From Euryodendron excelsum (lineage: Eukaryota > Streptophyta > Magnoliopsida > Ericales > Pentaphylacaceae): a stretch of 64,000 nt of DNA. Positions 47,111-57,800 of this stretch are shown piece after piece. Made by a program: the position numbers and the translations under genes. The notes beneath the pieces were generated by a model, which made no database searches, was not told where the DNA came from, and saw nothing but the letters and a program-made list of their open reading frames with translations. Positions within the stretch are counted from its first letter, which is position 1, and each line of letters opens with the position of its first letter. Location: assembly GCA_033060915.1 (NCBI GenBank), contig CM065397.1, forward strand, positions 16,739,501 through 16,803,500, read 5' to 3'.

Positions 47111-48326
47111 TGATGCTGGCCACATGAGATGATCCAGCAGCTGAATGACCCTCATGTTAAGTTTCAAATTGGGTTTCAAGCTTTTTCAATGAATTAAATC
47201 GATCTAGTGGTAAGATTAGAGTTATTATGTTCAAATCTCATTACCTAGAAAAAAAATTAATCAAAACCGTGTTGATTATTGTTTTATAATGATCATAAAT
47301 TATCACTAAATCAAAACAATTTTACACTAAAGAAAAAATGTAAACCACCACTAAATGTTGGGGGCATCAGAATATCTTAGAGGTGCTAATACAAGAAAAA
47401 GGACAATAAGCTCGCATCATATTATCAAAAGTGATAACTAAGAAAGAAACATAGTAACCAAGTATTTCTTAATAGAGTATATTATAAGAAAAAACTATTA
47501 CCCTAATTATTTATGTTTATGATGAGTATATATTCCAAAATATGGTACTCCATCAACCCAAAACGTTTAATTTAATTATTCAATGCAATGTTAAAAAAAA
47601 AAAATCATATGCATTTCCTAATTTTTTATGAGAAAAAAAATTTCAAATATATTTGATTAAAATCTGCAGAGTGGAGTTCTAATAAAAAAAAATATATCAA
47701 TAAAAAGATAGCCATGATGCATCAATAGCTCAATTTATGTAGAATACATGGCAAAATTTGAATATATATGACTAATTTGAATATTAGAGAACTTCCAAAA
47801 TAAGTAGAATTGCCTTGTAATAGATCATGTTTCTTAAATTGTCTAATTGAGTGATGAAGAGGCAGCAGAATTTAAAATTTTTTTTTTTGGGATGTTTGCA
47901 ATCCACTCAAAAGCCAAAAAAATTACATAAAGGAAGCAAGCTTAGCTTCTATATGGTCAGATTCTACTTAAAAAACAAAAGCTTTTCAAAGTTCGAACTA
48001 TATTGTTTCTCCGTCACGTAGAGATTGTAATGGGATCTAACTCAGTTCATGAAAGATTTTAGAAGTAATATAGCGATTCAACACTTAATCGTACATTGAA
48101 AAATCGTATTAAGAGAGTGACACATGACTATGGTGATTCAATTGATATAAGAAGGCCACACTTAGATTATGAATTTAAGAATTGGAGGGGCGAGGATGTG
48201 ATGGGATTAATTATAAGCTAGCGTGAACTGGTACGATATTTTTTCATTGTGGGTTAAGTGATTATCCTATGGTCTCATAGAATTTTCAGTCTTATTTTTC
48301 AGGTAAAAATCATGTCTTGTGCGTGT
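47111..48326. other. Intergenic AT-rich DNA
   Basis: Possible tRNA-like SINE relic at about 47190-47265 (A box 'gatctagtggtaag', B box 'tgttcaaatctc'), unconfirmed. Otherwise no gene or element end recognised. Confidence 0.4.
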
Positions 48327-48426
48327 TTGATTGCATTAGTAATGCACGTAAAGAAGTAATGATATACAATTACTAATGTGTAGATAGATATCAATTTGAC
48401 ATACAATTACTAATGCATGTAATCAA
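48327..48426. mobile_element. 100-bp hairpin MITE
   Basis: The ends TTGATTGCATTAGTAATGCA and (reverse complement) TTGATTACATGCATTAGTAAT form an imperfect hairpin. No clear TSD. Confidence 0.5.
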
Positions 48427-48955
48427 GTAAAGAACTAAAATTAATTAAATTGGATTACATATCTATCCAAAGATCTTACTTCACCTTTCAATAGTCATCT
48501 CACAGTACAAACAATTACTATCCTAACCACTGCTGTAAAGGAAAACTGTTCATTCAAATTGACTAATAAGCTCATTTATTTAAGTAATTTATGGTTTATT
48601 ATATACTTGACTCAAGTAAAAAAAATTTAAAAAACATAAACTAAAAACTTATAAAAATTTACAAAAAATTAAAATTTAGTTTAAAAAGGTAATTAAATAA
48701 AGAAAGGCTCTCCCCAAACTTCGATATCTTGAATCTTTTAATCTCCTTTTATTATTATGACATGTGACGATAAATAAAATTTAATGAATTATGTTATTGT
48801 TTAAATTAAATATAAAATGTCATGTTGTTAGTGCAATTTTAATGTTAAGTAAAATTATGAGTTTAAATAAAATAATAATATTCATTAAATTTTTTAGTTT
48901 ATCAAGACGTAACATAATGAAAGGAAAGTTTGAATTCTAGACATTAGATGCCTCT
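48427..48955. other. Intergenic AT-rich DNA
   Basis: Nothing recognised. It contains an inverted pair ('aataaaatttaatgaattatg' region and 'taataatattcattaaatttt') that may form a weak hairpin. Confidence 0.4.
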
Positions 48956-49020
48956 TTGGAACTTGGGGAATAGAAAGGAAAGGAAAGTAATTATATTTGT
49001 ATTCCTTATTTGATTCTGCC

Positions 49021-49063
<43 letters not shown>

Positions 49064-49164
49064 TCTTTTCTTTCAACTTTGTTTTTCTATTACAAAACCA
49101 AATAGCAAAAGTAAAATACACTATTCTTACCATTCCCCTTTTCCTTCTTTTTCTCAAGTTCCAA
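48956..49164. mobile_element. 209-bp MITE containing a CT microsatellite
   Basis: The ends TTGGAACTTG and CAAGTTCCAA are perfect 10-bp inverted repeats, and the similarity extends inward (GGGGAAT…AAGGAAA against AAGGAAAAGGGGAATGG). A TC run (49025-49060, 18 units) lies inside. No target duplication seen. Confidence 0.65.
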
Positions 49165-49285
49165 TTAGGCTGCAAGGTCAGTGGACCTAATTAAACAGGC
49201 TGGGGCACAAATCCATCCACATAGAAAACACTTTCTTAACTCAACATCCAAACACTCCCTCCAGGTAAAAGAAAGAAAAAAAAAA

Positions 49286-49777
49286 GTTAATTATAAAAAC
49301 GCTCCATAAATTATGACTTAGTATCACTAAATTTTTTTAAAGTCTAAAATGTAATATAATGACTATCCATACTATTAATTTGCATCAATCAATGGTTTAT
49401 ATTAACAATCTATTTGAAAAGTGACTAAAAAATTGTCATGACTTAGATATGTTCACAAAATTATAATTTTACACCTAAATTAATATTCACTTATTACAAT
49501 AATTATCTAATAACTAAAATACTCTGTGAAATATTATGTAAATAAAGAGATAATTGAAGGAGTATTTTAGTCATTAGATAATTATTACAAAAATAGAAGG
49601 TTAATTTAAGTATAAAATTATACTTTCTTAAATATGTACAATCCAAATGATAATCTTTCATTCAGTTTCTTAATATATTGCTAATATACTACTAACAAAA
49701 ATATTAATTGGTATAAATTAATAATTAAAAAAGTTAATATATTACGTTTTGTAGTATGAATGCGTTTTAATTATACT
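49286..49777. mobile_element. Foldback-like element upstream of EBF
   Basis: A large imperfect hairpin. The inner arms (about 49456-49530 and 49550-49625) share 'ataattttaya', 'aaattaa', 'aataattatctaat' and 'actaaaatactc' in inverted order. The outer ends 'ttaattataaaaacgct' and (reverse complement) 'gtataattaaaacgcat' also pair. It ends a few hundred bases before the EBF leader. Confidence 0.55.
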
Positions 49778-50318
49778 CAATCATAACTCAAGAATGTTTT
49801 TGTAATTAATGCACAAAATAAAAAAAAAGAAAAAAACAAGAGAAAACCACTTTTCTGGTTTTTGGTTTCCTGTTTCTGGTATTCTTGAAGCATAGTTGGG
49901 GGAATAGGAATTAGCTGAACAATGAATACTGGTTTCAGGGTTGGGTTCATTGCATGTACTTTCTTTCCCTCTCTGTCTCTGTCTTGTCTCTGTCTCCTTA
50001 ATAATAAAAGCAACTGGCCCCACCCTTTGCTTGACAATAAAAAAGATAACACACTCTTATTCGCATACATTGTAACGTCCACCCACCCTTCATCTCTCTC
50101 TTTCGCCCTCTCTCTCTCTCCCTTCTTTTTTCCCTATCTATTAGGGTTTCAGATGACTTCTTTCCTTCCATTTCTCTGATGCATTCAACGTTTGAACCTC
50201 TATACGTTATATACACCCTCCTGTTGTTCCTGGATCTGCTCTTTTTTGCTCTCGATAGAGAGTTTTTGGGGCTTGAACGGTTCATATTCGACCTCCCTGG
50301 GCTTTTCCAACTGTGCCC
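49778..50318 (+). promoter_or_regulatory. EBF promoter and 5' leader
   Basis: A pyrimidine-rich Y-patch (about 50090-50135, CT repeats) is typical of plant core promoters and leaders, so transcription may start near it; A/T-rich blocks at about 49998-50045 could serve as TATA elements. The exact start site cannot be read. If it lies before 50153, the leader contains two upstream ATGs (see 50153 and 50179). Confidence 0.5.
50153..50179 (+). other. Putative uORF 1 (8 aa)
   Basis: ATG at 50153, reading MTSFLPFL then TGA. The stop overlaps the next ATG in TGATG. Relevant only if the EBF transcript begins upstream. Confidence 0.35.
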
Positions 50319-51204
50319 ATGTCAGAACTCTTCGATTACTGTGGTAAGCCGCCGATCTTTTCGGGTTTTTCTTCAATTCCATCTTTTGAGCTCCATCTGC
50401 TTGTATTGTTGAATCTTGTGATGTTATGTAGACATATTTACAGGTGTTTGAAGGTATTTATCTTTGTATTCACAACTGGATCTTTTGGAGGTATCAAATC
50501 GGGTGTTTGATGATAAATTTGTGAAACGTGATAGTAAGAGACGATATCTCACTATGTATTTGACGGCTGCTTGATTAACAGTTTCTGTAATTTTCTTTTC
50601 TTCTTAAGCTTTTTGTTCGTTTATTGTCTATGTTTCTCTAATAAACTGTAGAAACATTATGTGTTATGAACTTTCACGATTTTTCTGATTTCTACTTGTC
50701 AATTAGAAGTCGTTGACAAGTCTTGGGAAATTGTTAGTACGGGAATTTGAGTTGATTTTGTAAGAATTTTAGGTTGTTTTGTTGCTGCTTCTTAGTTATT
50801 CTCTTACGATGATCTGGAAAAACATATTATTATAGGTAAATTTACAGATTATATGATTATGAATTGGTAAGAAAAAAGCATTGAAGAGGTTTGTTTCTTA
50901 GTATTTATATGGATTTTTACGGGAAAGATTTATTCCTAATAGTTCTGGATTGGTATGATTTACCATCTGAAACCCATATCAATAATTGAACAGGCTTGGC
51001 AATGGTTTACGGCCTGTACTACTGATATGAATTTGTTTAATGTGCCTTGTATCTAAATATGAGCAAACTTGCTTGTGTTGTGGGATTTTTGATATTCAAG
51101 TTAGTCAGGTTTTATGGTAAACTCCTTTGCTAAATTGGTTTCTCATATATTCGTTTCAGGAGATGGTAAATTTTGCCCTGGGGGGTCAATATACTCCAAT
51201 CTGA
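50179..51204 (+). other. Putative uORF 2, overlaps EBF start
   Basis: ATG at 50179, out of frame with the EBF start. Exon 1 supplies 55 full codons (50179-50343). In the spliced mRNA it would continue 14 codons into exon 2 (from 51160) to a TGA at 51202-51204. It therefore overlaps the EBF start codon at 50319. Confidence 0.3.
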
Positions 51205-53153
51205 AGGAATCAAGTCTCTTTTTGTCCCTTGGTCACCATGTGGACGTCTATTTTCCTCCACGCAAGAGGTCTCGCATCAGTGCACCTTTTGTATTCAATG
51301 GAGAACTTTTTGAGGAGAAGAAGCCAGCGTCCATTGAAGTGCTTCCTGACGAATGCCTCTTTGAGGTCTTCAGACGTCTCCCTGTAGGCGAAGAGAGAAG
51401 CATATGTGCTTGTGTTTCCAAGCGCTGGCTTATGCTTTTAAGCAGCATCCGTAGGGATGAAATCTGCGCCAATAAAACAGCTCCTTTTGAGACGGAGAAA
51501 AAAATTATTTCCAATAAGGCAGATGAGTCCCTCGAGTATAACAGGAAGGGTGGGATTGTTGGTTCTATTAGTAATATAGTTGAAGCTGAGGCTGAAGATC
51601 AAGAGATAGAGGGTGATGGATACCTTTCCAGGTGCCTGGAAGGGAAGAAAGCTACAGATGTACGACTTGCAGCCCTTGCTATTGGAACTGGTCACCGCGG
51701 AGGATTAGGAAAGCTTTCTATCCGAGGAAGCAATTCTACCCGTGGGGTAACAAATCTTGGCCTCAAGGCAATTGCTCGTTGCTGCCCTTCATTAAGAGTT
51801 CTTTCTCTGTGGCATATATCATCTATTGGAGATGAAGGCCTAATTGAGGTTGCCAACGAGTGCCACCTGTTAGAAAAGCTTGACCTTTACCGCTGCCCTG
51901 CAATTTCCGACAAGGCTTTGTTGGCTATTGCAAAGAATTGTCCCAATCTGACCTCTATTACAATAGATACTTGTTCAAACATTGGGAATGGAAGCCTGCA
52001 AGTTGTTGGTGGTTGCTGCCGCAGCTTGAGGTCTGTATCAATCAAAAACTGCCCACTTGTTGGGGATCAAGGGATTGCAAGCCTCCTGTCATCAGCTGGT
52101 CACTTGCTGACAAAGTTGAAGCTTCAGGCTTTGAACATCAGTGATGTGTCTCTTGCTGTTATTGGACACTACGGCAAGGCACTTACTGAGCTAGTCCTCT
52201 GTGGCCTCCAAAATGTGAGTGAGAGGGGCTTCTGGGTCATGGGCAGTGGTCAGGGTTTGCAGAAGTTGAGATCCTTTACAATTACCTCTTGCCATGGAGT
52301 AACTGATTTAGGGCTCGAAGCTGTGGGTAAAGGTTGCCCAAATCTGAAGCAGTTTTGCCTTCACAAATCTGCATTCTTGTCGGACAATGGATTGGTATCT
52401 TTTGCCAAAGCTGCAGTGTCTCTTGAGAGCCTGCAATTGGAGGAATGCCACAGGGTTACCCAATCTGGATTTTTTGGCGTTCTTGAAAACTGTAGTGGAA
52501 AATTGACGGCTCTTGCTCTTGCAAACTGTTTGGGGTATAAGGATTTGCTCTTGGGATTCCCTTTAATGGTACAGTGCACCTCCCTGCAATCATTGTCCAT
52601 CCGTAACTGCCCTGGATTTGGCAATGTTAGCTTGGCTATGTTGGGTAGCTTGTGCCCCCAGTTGCAGTATGTGGACCTCAGTGGGCTTCATGGAATAACG
52701 GATGAAGGGCTTCTCCCAGTGATCAAGAACTGCAAGGCCGGTCTATCAAAGGTTAATCTTAGCAGTTGTGTGAATTTGACCGACAAGGTGGTTTCAGTCA
52801 TTGCTAAGTTGCATGGTGTCACCCTTGAACAGTTGAATCTTGATGGCTGCAAGTATATCACTGATGCCAGCTTGGTCTCGATTGCAGAAAATTGCTCTTT
52901 GTTAAGTGAACTCGATGTTTCTAACTCTGCAATTACTGATTCTGGTATTGCAGCCTTGGCTTGTGGAGTCCAGCTCAACCTGCAGATCCTTTCTATGTCT
53001 GGCTGCTCTTTCATATCAGACAAGAGCTTGCGTTATTTGGTAGAGTTGGGTCACACTCTTGTGGGGTTGAACATCCAGCACTGCAAGGCAATAAGCAGCA
53101 GCATGGTTGACCTGCTTGTGGAGCGCCTATGGCGGTGTGATATCCTTTCCTAA
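50319..53153 (+). CDS. EBF1: EIN3-binding F-box protein (EBF1/EBF2 type)
   Basis: Substrate receptor of an SCF E3 ubiquitin ligase that binds EIN3/EIL transcription factors in the nucleus and targets them for proteasomal degradation, restraining ethylene signalling. Coding exons are 50319-50343 and 51160-53153. The intron (50344-51159, GT-AG) splits the codon for Gly9. The product is 672 residues, the family's usual size. Visible features: the short N-terminus MSELFDYCG joined to DGKFCPGGSIY; a basic patch PPRKRSR (about 41-47); an F-box at about 66-105 (EVLPDECLFEVFRRLP…VSKRW); then an LRR domain of many Cys-containing repeats (about 171-660, for example LRVLSLWHISSIGDEGL and LEKLDLYRCPAISDKAL); and the end VERLWRCDILS. 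The reading upstream of 51160 in the same frame is intron. The start is the ATG at 50319; a GTG two codons earlier is not used. Paralogue number (EBF1 or EBF2) cannot be decided here. Confidence 0.95.
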
Positions 53154-54060
53154 GCAGGGATTGGTATTGAAAACCCCTTTCTTGACCCAGGATGGCAGAT
53201 GCAAGTGAAGGGGTTGGACATATTAGCGAGTTCCACTCTAGTTTAGCTTTCATGGGTAGCAGCACTACGTAGTTTTTGGGTCCATCAGCTGTGGGTCTTC
53301 TAGTAGTCCAGTGAGTCCAGTGACCTTGTCCTTTTTTCCCAGGGAATATGGCCTAATACCCTTTTTTTTGCAGCTTACCTTCCACTAGGAAGCTGTTGGA
53401 AGAATTTTTGCCCTCCAAATGATTGGTCGCGGCATTGTTCATGGCCATACTTCTCTGAGAATACCCCTCTGGGTTCAGGCTCTAGCAATTCCTTTTGATT
53501 GTCGTTTTCTGTTGCCATGGTTCTGGCAGTTCGTGTTTTAGCGTAGCCTTGCATCGGCTATGCCATCGTGCTTAGGCTAAGCTTTCTGTATTGCGCCATT
53601 TTTTGAGTCTGTCCACTTTCAGTTTTACCCAGTCTTCTGGGTTGTAGAACCCTTGTATTCTGCAAGCTGTGGTTAGGTCTCGGTTTTCCTTTCAGGTGGG
53701 TTAAGGTTCCCTATGGTTGCTTCTGGCAGTTCAAAGTGTGTGGCCTTGTGTCAATGGGTCTTCGGCCGTGGCAGGCTGGTTCTTTCTGCCTGCTATGACA
53801 ACCCTTTTCGTCTTGGGACGGGTTGTTTTTTCTTACCAAGCCCTAGTTTTGCAGGCTTCACCAGTTCATGAACTGTTTTCTGCAACCTCTTTGTTGTGTA
53901 ATGGAGCATGTATATCCTCCTGTATGACTTATGCTTATGAAATGATCTTGAATAAAAGTTTGCTACCTCTTTTTTTATTACAATATGATTGTGGTCTGCT
54001 GCTATTTTTTGTGATTCGTTTTGGCCCTTGTAAATGGATAATTTCCGCTTATTGATCTGC
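53154..54060 (+). promoter_or_regulatory. EBF 3' UTR with U tracts
   Basis: Sequence after the stop has transcript-like composition. It contains T runs of six or more at 53332-53337, 53362-53369, 53599-53604, 53826-53831, 53970-53976 and 54005-54010. A poly(A) signal AATAAA is at 53951, giving a UTR of about 800 nt or more. In Arabidopsis, poly-U motifs in the long EBF1/EBF2 3' UTRs mediate EIN2-dependent translational repression. Conservation of that function here is inferred. Confidence 0.6.
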
Positions 54061-55584
54061 TTAGGTCAGAGTGTTTTTCTCTTTTTTTTCGTGTGAAGAC
54101 TCACTCATGTGTCTTCAGCTTGAATGCTCGCCTGAATTTTGGCTCCACCATAAGATGAATTGGGAAATCCTATGGCGGGAGGTTATGTATAGCCTGACAA
54201 CAATCTGACTTACGATAGGAACCAAAAAACAAAGCCCAAAAAAAGAAGGAAAAAACACCAAGTTAATTCAGCAAAGGTGAATTGTTTGATATGGTTTTAA
54301 GAAATTTTTGCTTTTCATGTTTTTAGAAATAAAAAAATTAGAAGTTCGGAAGCACCATTTTTTTCTTATTGTTTCCATTTTGGTATGAAACAATTTTTTA
54401 TATTGGAGGGAACAATTTAAAACTTTTTTTTTTTAAAAATGGATTATTTCATAAAATTTTTTGAAATCAATTTTCAAAAACAGTTTGTTAAATTTCTTTT
54501 ATATTAGTTTCTGTTTTTTCTTATGTCGAAAAATAGTGGCTTGGGAATTTGTTTCATTTAAAAAAAAACCTTTTGAATTTAAAATTATTTCCTCAAAATA
54601 GTGTTTTTAAAATTTTTTTCTAAACCAGGGATAAATCTTGTTTAGTAATGCTGTCAGTTTATATTTTTTGTTTTGTGTTTTGTGTTTTTATTTTGTGTTT
54701 TTTGTTATTTGATTTTAAAAAAAATAAAAACAAAAAACATAATAACCCAAAGTACATGCAAGCTTTTTATTTGTTTATTTTTTTCATATTCCAATTACTT
54801 TTTTAATATTATAATACCTAATTTCTTTTTTCATAATATTTATTCCAATTGAGTTAACTTTTTCCACCTTTGTCACAATTTCTTCTATTGGCTGCCCCTC
54901 TCTTTCTAACGCCCCCTCTCTCTTTTTTTTTTTGGGGATAGAAAAACAGTTACAGCTAGGTTACGTCACATTCTTCCAGAGCACGTTAGACGTCTTTTTC
55001 GTATCAAGAGTAGAGTTTCAAGCACGAAAAAACTAAAATGATTCCCAACACAATACATAGGAGAGAGTCGAATCCAAATCTAATGATAAGGCTGCCTGAA
55101 CTTTACCCATTCAGCCAACCTTCCGGGGCAAATTGCTTCTCGCCCCCCCTGACACCACCCCTCCCAAAAACAGAATTTGTCCCCCTTTTAAATGACCTTT
55201 ATATTCCTCTTCTTTCTTTAAAATAACAAGTTATTTAAACTTCTTTACTTGTATATTTTTTTTTCAATTTTATTTAATTTCTATTTAGTTTTATTTTTTT
55301 AATTAATTTTATTTATTATTTTTTTCATCAATTTTTTTATTTTTTTATTTTATATAATTTTTAACATATGTCAGAATCTCTACCTTCCTTTAAATTATCT
55401 TCCTAACTCGACATTTCACTTTTTTTTTTTTTTTATATATTTTCGTGTATCTTTTTTTTTTTCAGTTTTATTTAATTTTTATTTAGTTTTGTTTCTTTTT
55501 TTTTTTTATTAGTTTTGTTTCTTTTTTTTTAATAAGTTTTATTTGTTGTTTTTTCCATCAATTTTTTTTTGTTTTATTTAAATT
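54061..55584. other. Intergenic, T-rich
   Basis: T-rich low-complexity DNA. A possible minus-strand SINE relic lies at about 55040-55150: on that strand an A-box-like 'tggctgaatgggtaaag' is followed by a B-box-like 'ggattcgactc'. From about 55255 a T-rich block (tttcarttttatttaattt) is repeated near 55464, forming a longer duplication leading into the minisatellite. No gene recognised. Confidence 0.45.
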
Positions 55585-55985
55585 TTGACACATGTCAAAA
55601 CTTCCATTCCTTTTAAATTACCTCTCCTCAAACCCTTGACAACTCTTGACATATATTAAAACTTTCCTCTCTCTTAAAATTACCCCCTAACCTCTCCCTC
55701 CACCCCATCCAACCCTTAACACATGTCAAAATCTCCATTTCCTTTAAATTACCCCCCCTCCAATCTTTGATACATGACACATGTCAGAACCTCTTACATC
55801 CTTTAAATTATCCTCTCTCCAACCCTCGACACATGTCAGAATCTCTCCTCCCTTTAAATTACCCCCATCCAACCCTTGACACATGTCAGAACCTCCCTTC
55901 CCTTTAAATTAACCCCCCTCCAACCCTTGACACATGACACATGTCAGAACCTCCCCTCCCTTTAAATTATCCCCCCTCCAACCCT
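55585..55985 (+). repeat. Minisatellite, ~7 copies of a 50-70 bp unit
   Basis: The unit is roughly CCAACCCTTGACACATGTC, AGAACCTCCC, TTTAAATTACCCCCC. ACATGTC-type starts fall near 55588, 55718, 55772, 55828, 55880 and 55933, with one more diverged near 55645 and an outlier at 55366. Some units carry a doubled 'gacacatgacacatgtc'. Confidence 0.85.
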
Positions 55986-56395
55986 TTAAAAAATGTTTGT
56001 TCGTAAGCTATAAATGTGTTTACTATTAATTGTTAGTATTTTTGTTAGTTTCATATATATAATTTTTATTTTGATCCATATTTTTATACTTTTTTAAATT
56101 TTTACAAATAATAACTCTTAAAATCGACAACTAAAAAATAAAAAAAGATTACAAACATATAATAAAAAAAATTTATTCAAAAAGAAAAATAAAACTAATA
56201 AAAAAAATAAAAAAATTGGTTAACAAAAAAAAATCAATAAAAAAAAAAAACTAAAAAAAAAAAAAAAAAGATAAAGAAACGAACTGGCGAAAACCAAAAA
56301 AGGTATAAGTGTAAACAAAATCAAATTTTGAAGGGGGCGGGGAGGGGCGTGTGTAGGGGGGTGCGAAAAGCACCTCTCCCTTCCGGGTCTCTCTA
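55986..56395. other. A-rich low-complexity DNA
   Basis: Long A-rich stretches (56150-56275), then a G-rich block 'gggggcggggaggggcg' near 56330-56360. No gene. Confidence 0.5.
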
Positions 56396-56399
56396 CACA

Positions 56400-56550
56400 A
56401 TTCTAATCACATAACGTCTCCCTCTTTCTCTCTCTCCTCCTCTCTGTCTCTTTCAAATAATTTCTCTCTCTCTCTCTCCACAATTCTATTCACATTAACA
56501 TCTCTCTCTTTCTATCTCTGTCTCCCTTTCTCTGTCTCTTTCAACGAATT

Positions 56551-56590
<40 letters not shown>
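56400..56590. repeat. CT-rich repeats, imperfect tandem
   Basis: Three related segments of about 65 bp, each with 'acaattctaatcaca' or 'acattaac', then 'tctccctctttctctctctc' and 'caaataattt' or 'caacgaattt'. They end in an 18-unit CT run (56553-56588). Confidence 0.75.
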
Positions 56591-56972
56591 CACATCAGTT
56601 TTCATTTTTTCTACTTAGGCCAAAAAAAATAGCTTGAAAATTTGTTGAATTAAAAAATATCCTCAAACCGTAAATTCTAGTTTACTCATAGAATTCTTAA
56701 CATGGAATAAATGAATGACTATCTTAAAAAAAATCATGTGGTCTATTGGGTGATCATGCTGAAAAATGTCCCTAATAGAAACATAGAAGAATTAATGTAT
56801 TATAAAATTTCTAGTAGTTAAAAGAGCATCCATTAAAGTGGAAAAATACGTCTTTCTTCAACCCTTATTTCAAACCCTCATCTCTAGGTGTTTGACTTTA
56901 GATTTTCCTATAGGATTTGATGAAATGTTTGGGTCCACTCAATGCAAAAAATCTCAGAGAATCCATTAAAGA

Positions 56973-57800
56973 AAACAAAGTGACATCTCCAAAGATGTCA
57001 TTGAACATCTATACCTCTCGTCCTCATGTGAGGTCAACATTCTACATTCTACCACAGATTTTCCAAATCTTACAAATTTGGCGTGGATCTCAATAAATCT
57101 GTTACTCTAGAAAAATCCTATAAAACTAAGTATAGGGGTGGCTATGGCTTCCATGGCCTGTCTAAATTTATCTATTATTTATGAGGTTTAAAATTTTTTT
57201 AAATTTAATTATATTAATAAATAAATTTTAAAAAATATATATATAAATATATAAAATAATATATTTATGTAATTACATTATATGTTGCATATTATTATTT
57301 TTAGAAGAGAAAATTATTTCTTACAAAAATTGAGTTAAATAGGTGAGCGTGGGCATACAATTATCTCTTAGAAAACAAAATGACAACTGTCATTGAACAT
57401 CATAACTCTCATCCTCATGATGTGAGAGCAACATTTTATATTCCACTATAGATTTTTCAAATCTTACAATTTGGGCTTGGGCTTGGGCATAGGCTTGAAC
57501 TTGGATCTCAATAAATGTCTTGCCCTACAAAAGTTCTACAAAATCAGGATGTAGGGTGGTCTTGGTCCCGATGACCAATCCAAATCCGTTTATCATTTAT
57601 AGGGCTTGTAAATTTTTTTATACCAAATTATGTTAATGGGTAGAATTGAGAATTTTATTTAAAGTTCAACCTGAAATATATAGAAAATAATATATTTTAA
57701 TATATTTATACAATTAGATTATATGTTATTTAATATTATTTTTTAGAGAAGAAAATTATTTCTTAAAAAAAAGGGATTAAATAGGCAGGCCTGGGTATGT
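56973..57800 (+). repeat. Direct duplication, two ~400-bp copies
   Basis: 56973-57345 and 57364-57800 align block by block: 'cattgaacatc', 'ctc-tcctcatg', 'caacattctacattcyac', 'agatttttcaaatcttacaa', 'ggatctcaataaat', 'tttatcatttat', 'agaagaaaattatttctta' and 'aaataggyrgg'. The second copy has small insertions such as a 'gggctt' triplication. Confidence 0.8.

Noticed and set aside
49954..49961. ATGTACTT as an EIN3/EIL binding site upstream of EBF
   Set aside because: One mismatch to a short degenerate consensus; expected by chance in this much sequence.
51114..51159. ATG at 51114 as the EBF start
   Set aside because: The 15 codons before 51160 are intron: a good acceptor (tttcag) ends at 51159, and exon 1 at 50319-50343 restores the family N-terminus.
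51248..53265. Minus-strand frames of 84-111 codons under EBF
   Set aside because: Shadow frames of the conserved coding exon, with no independent support.
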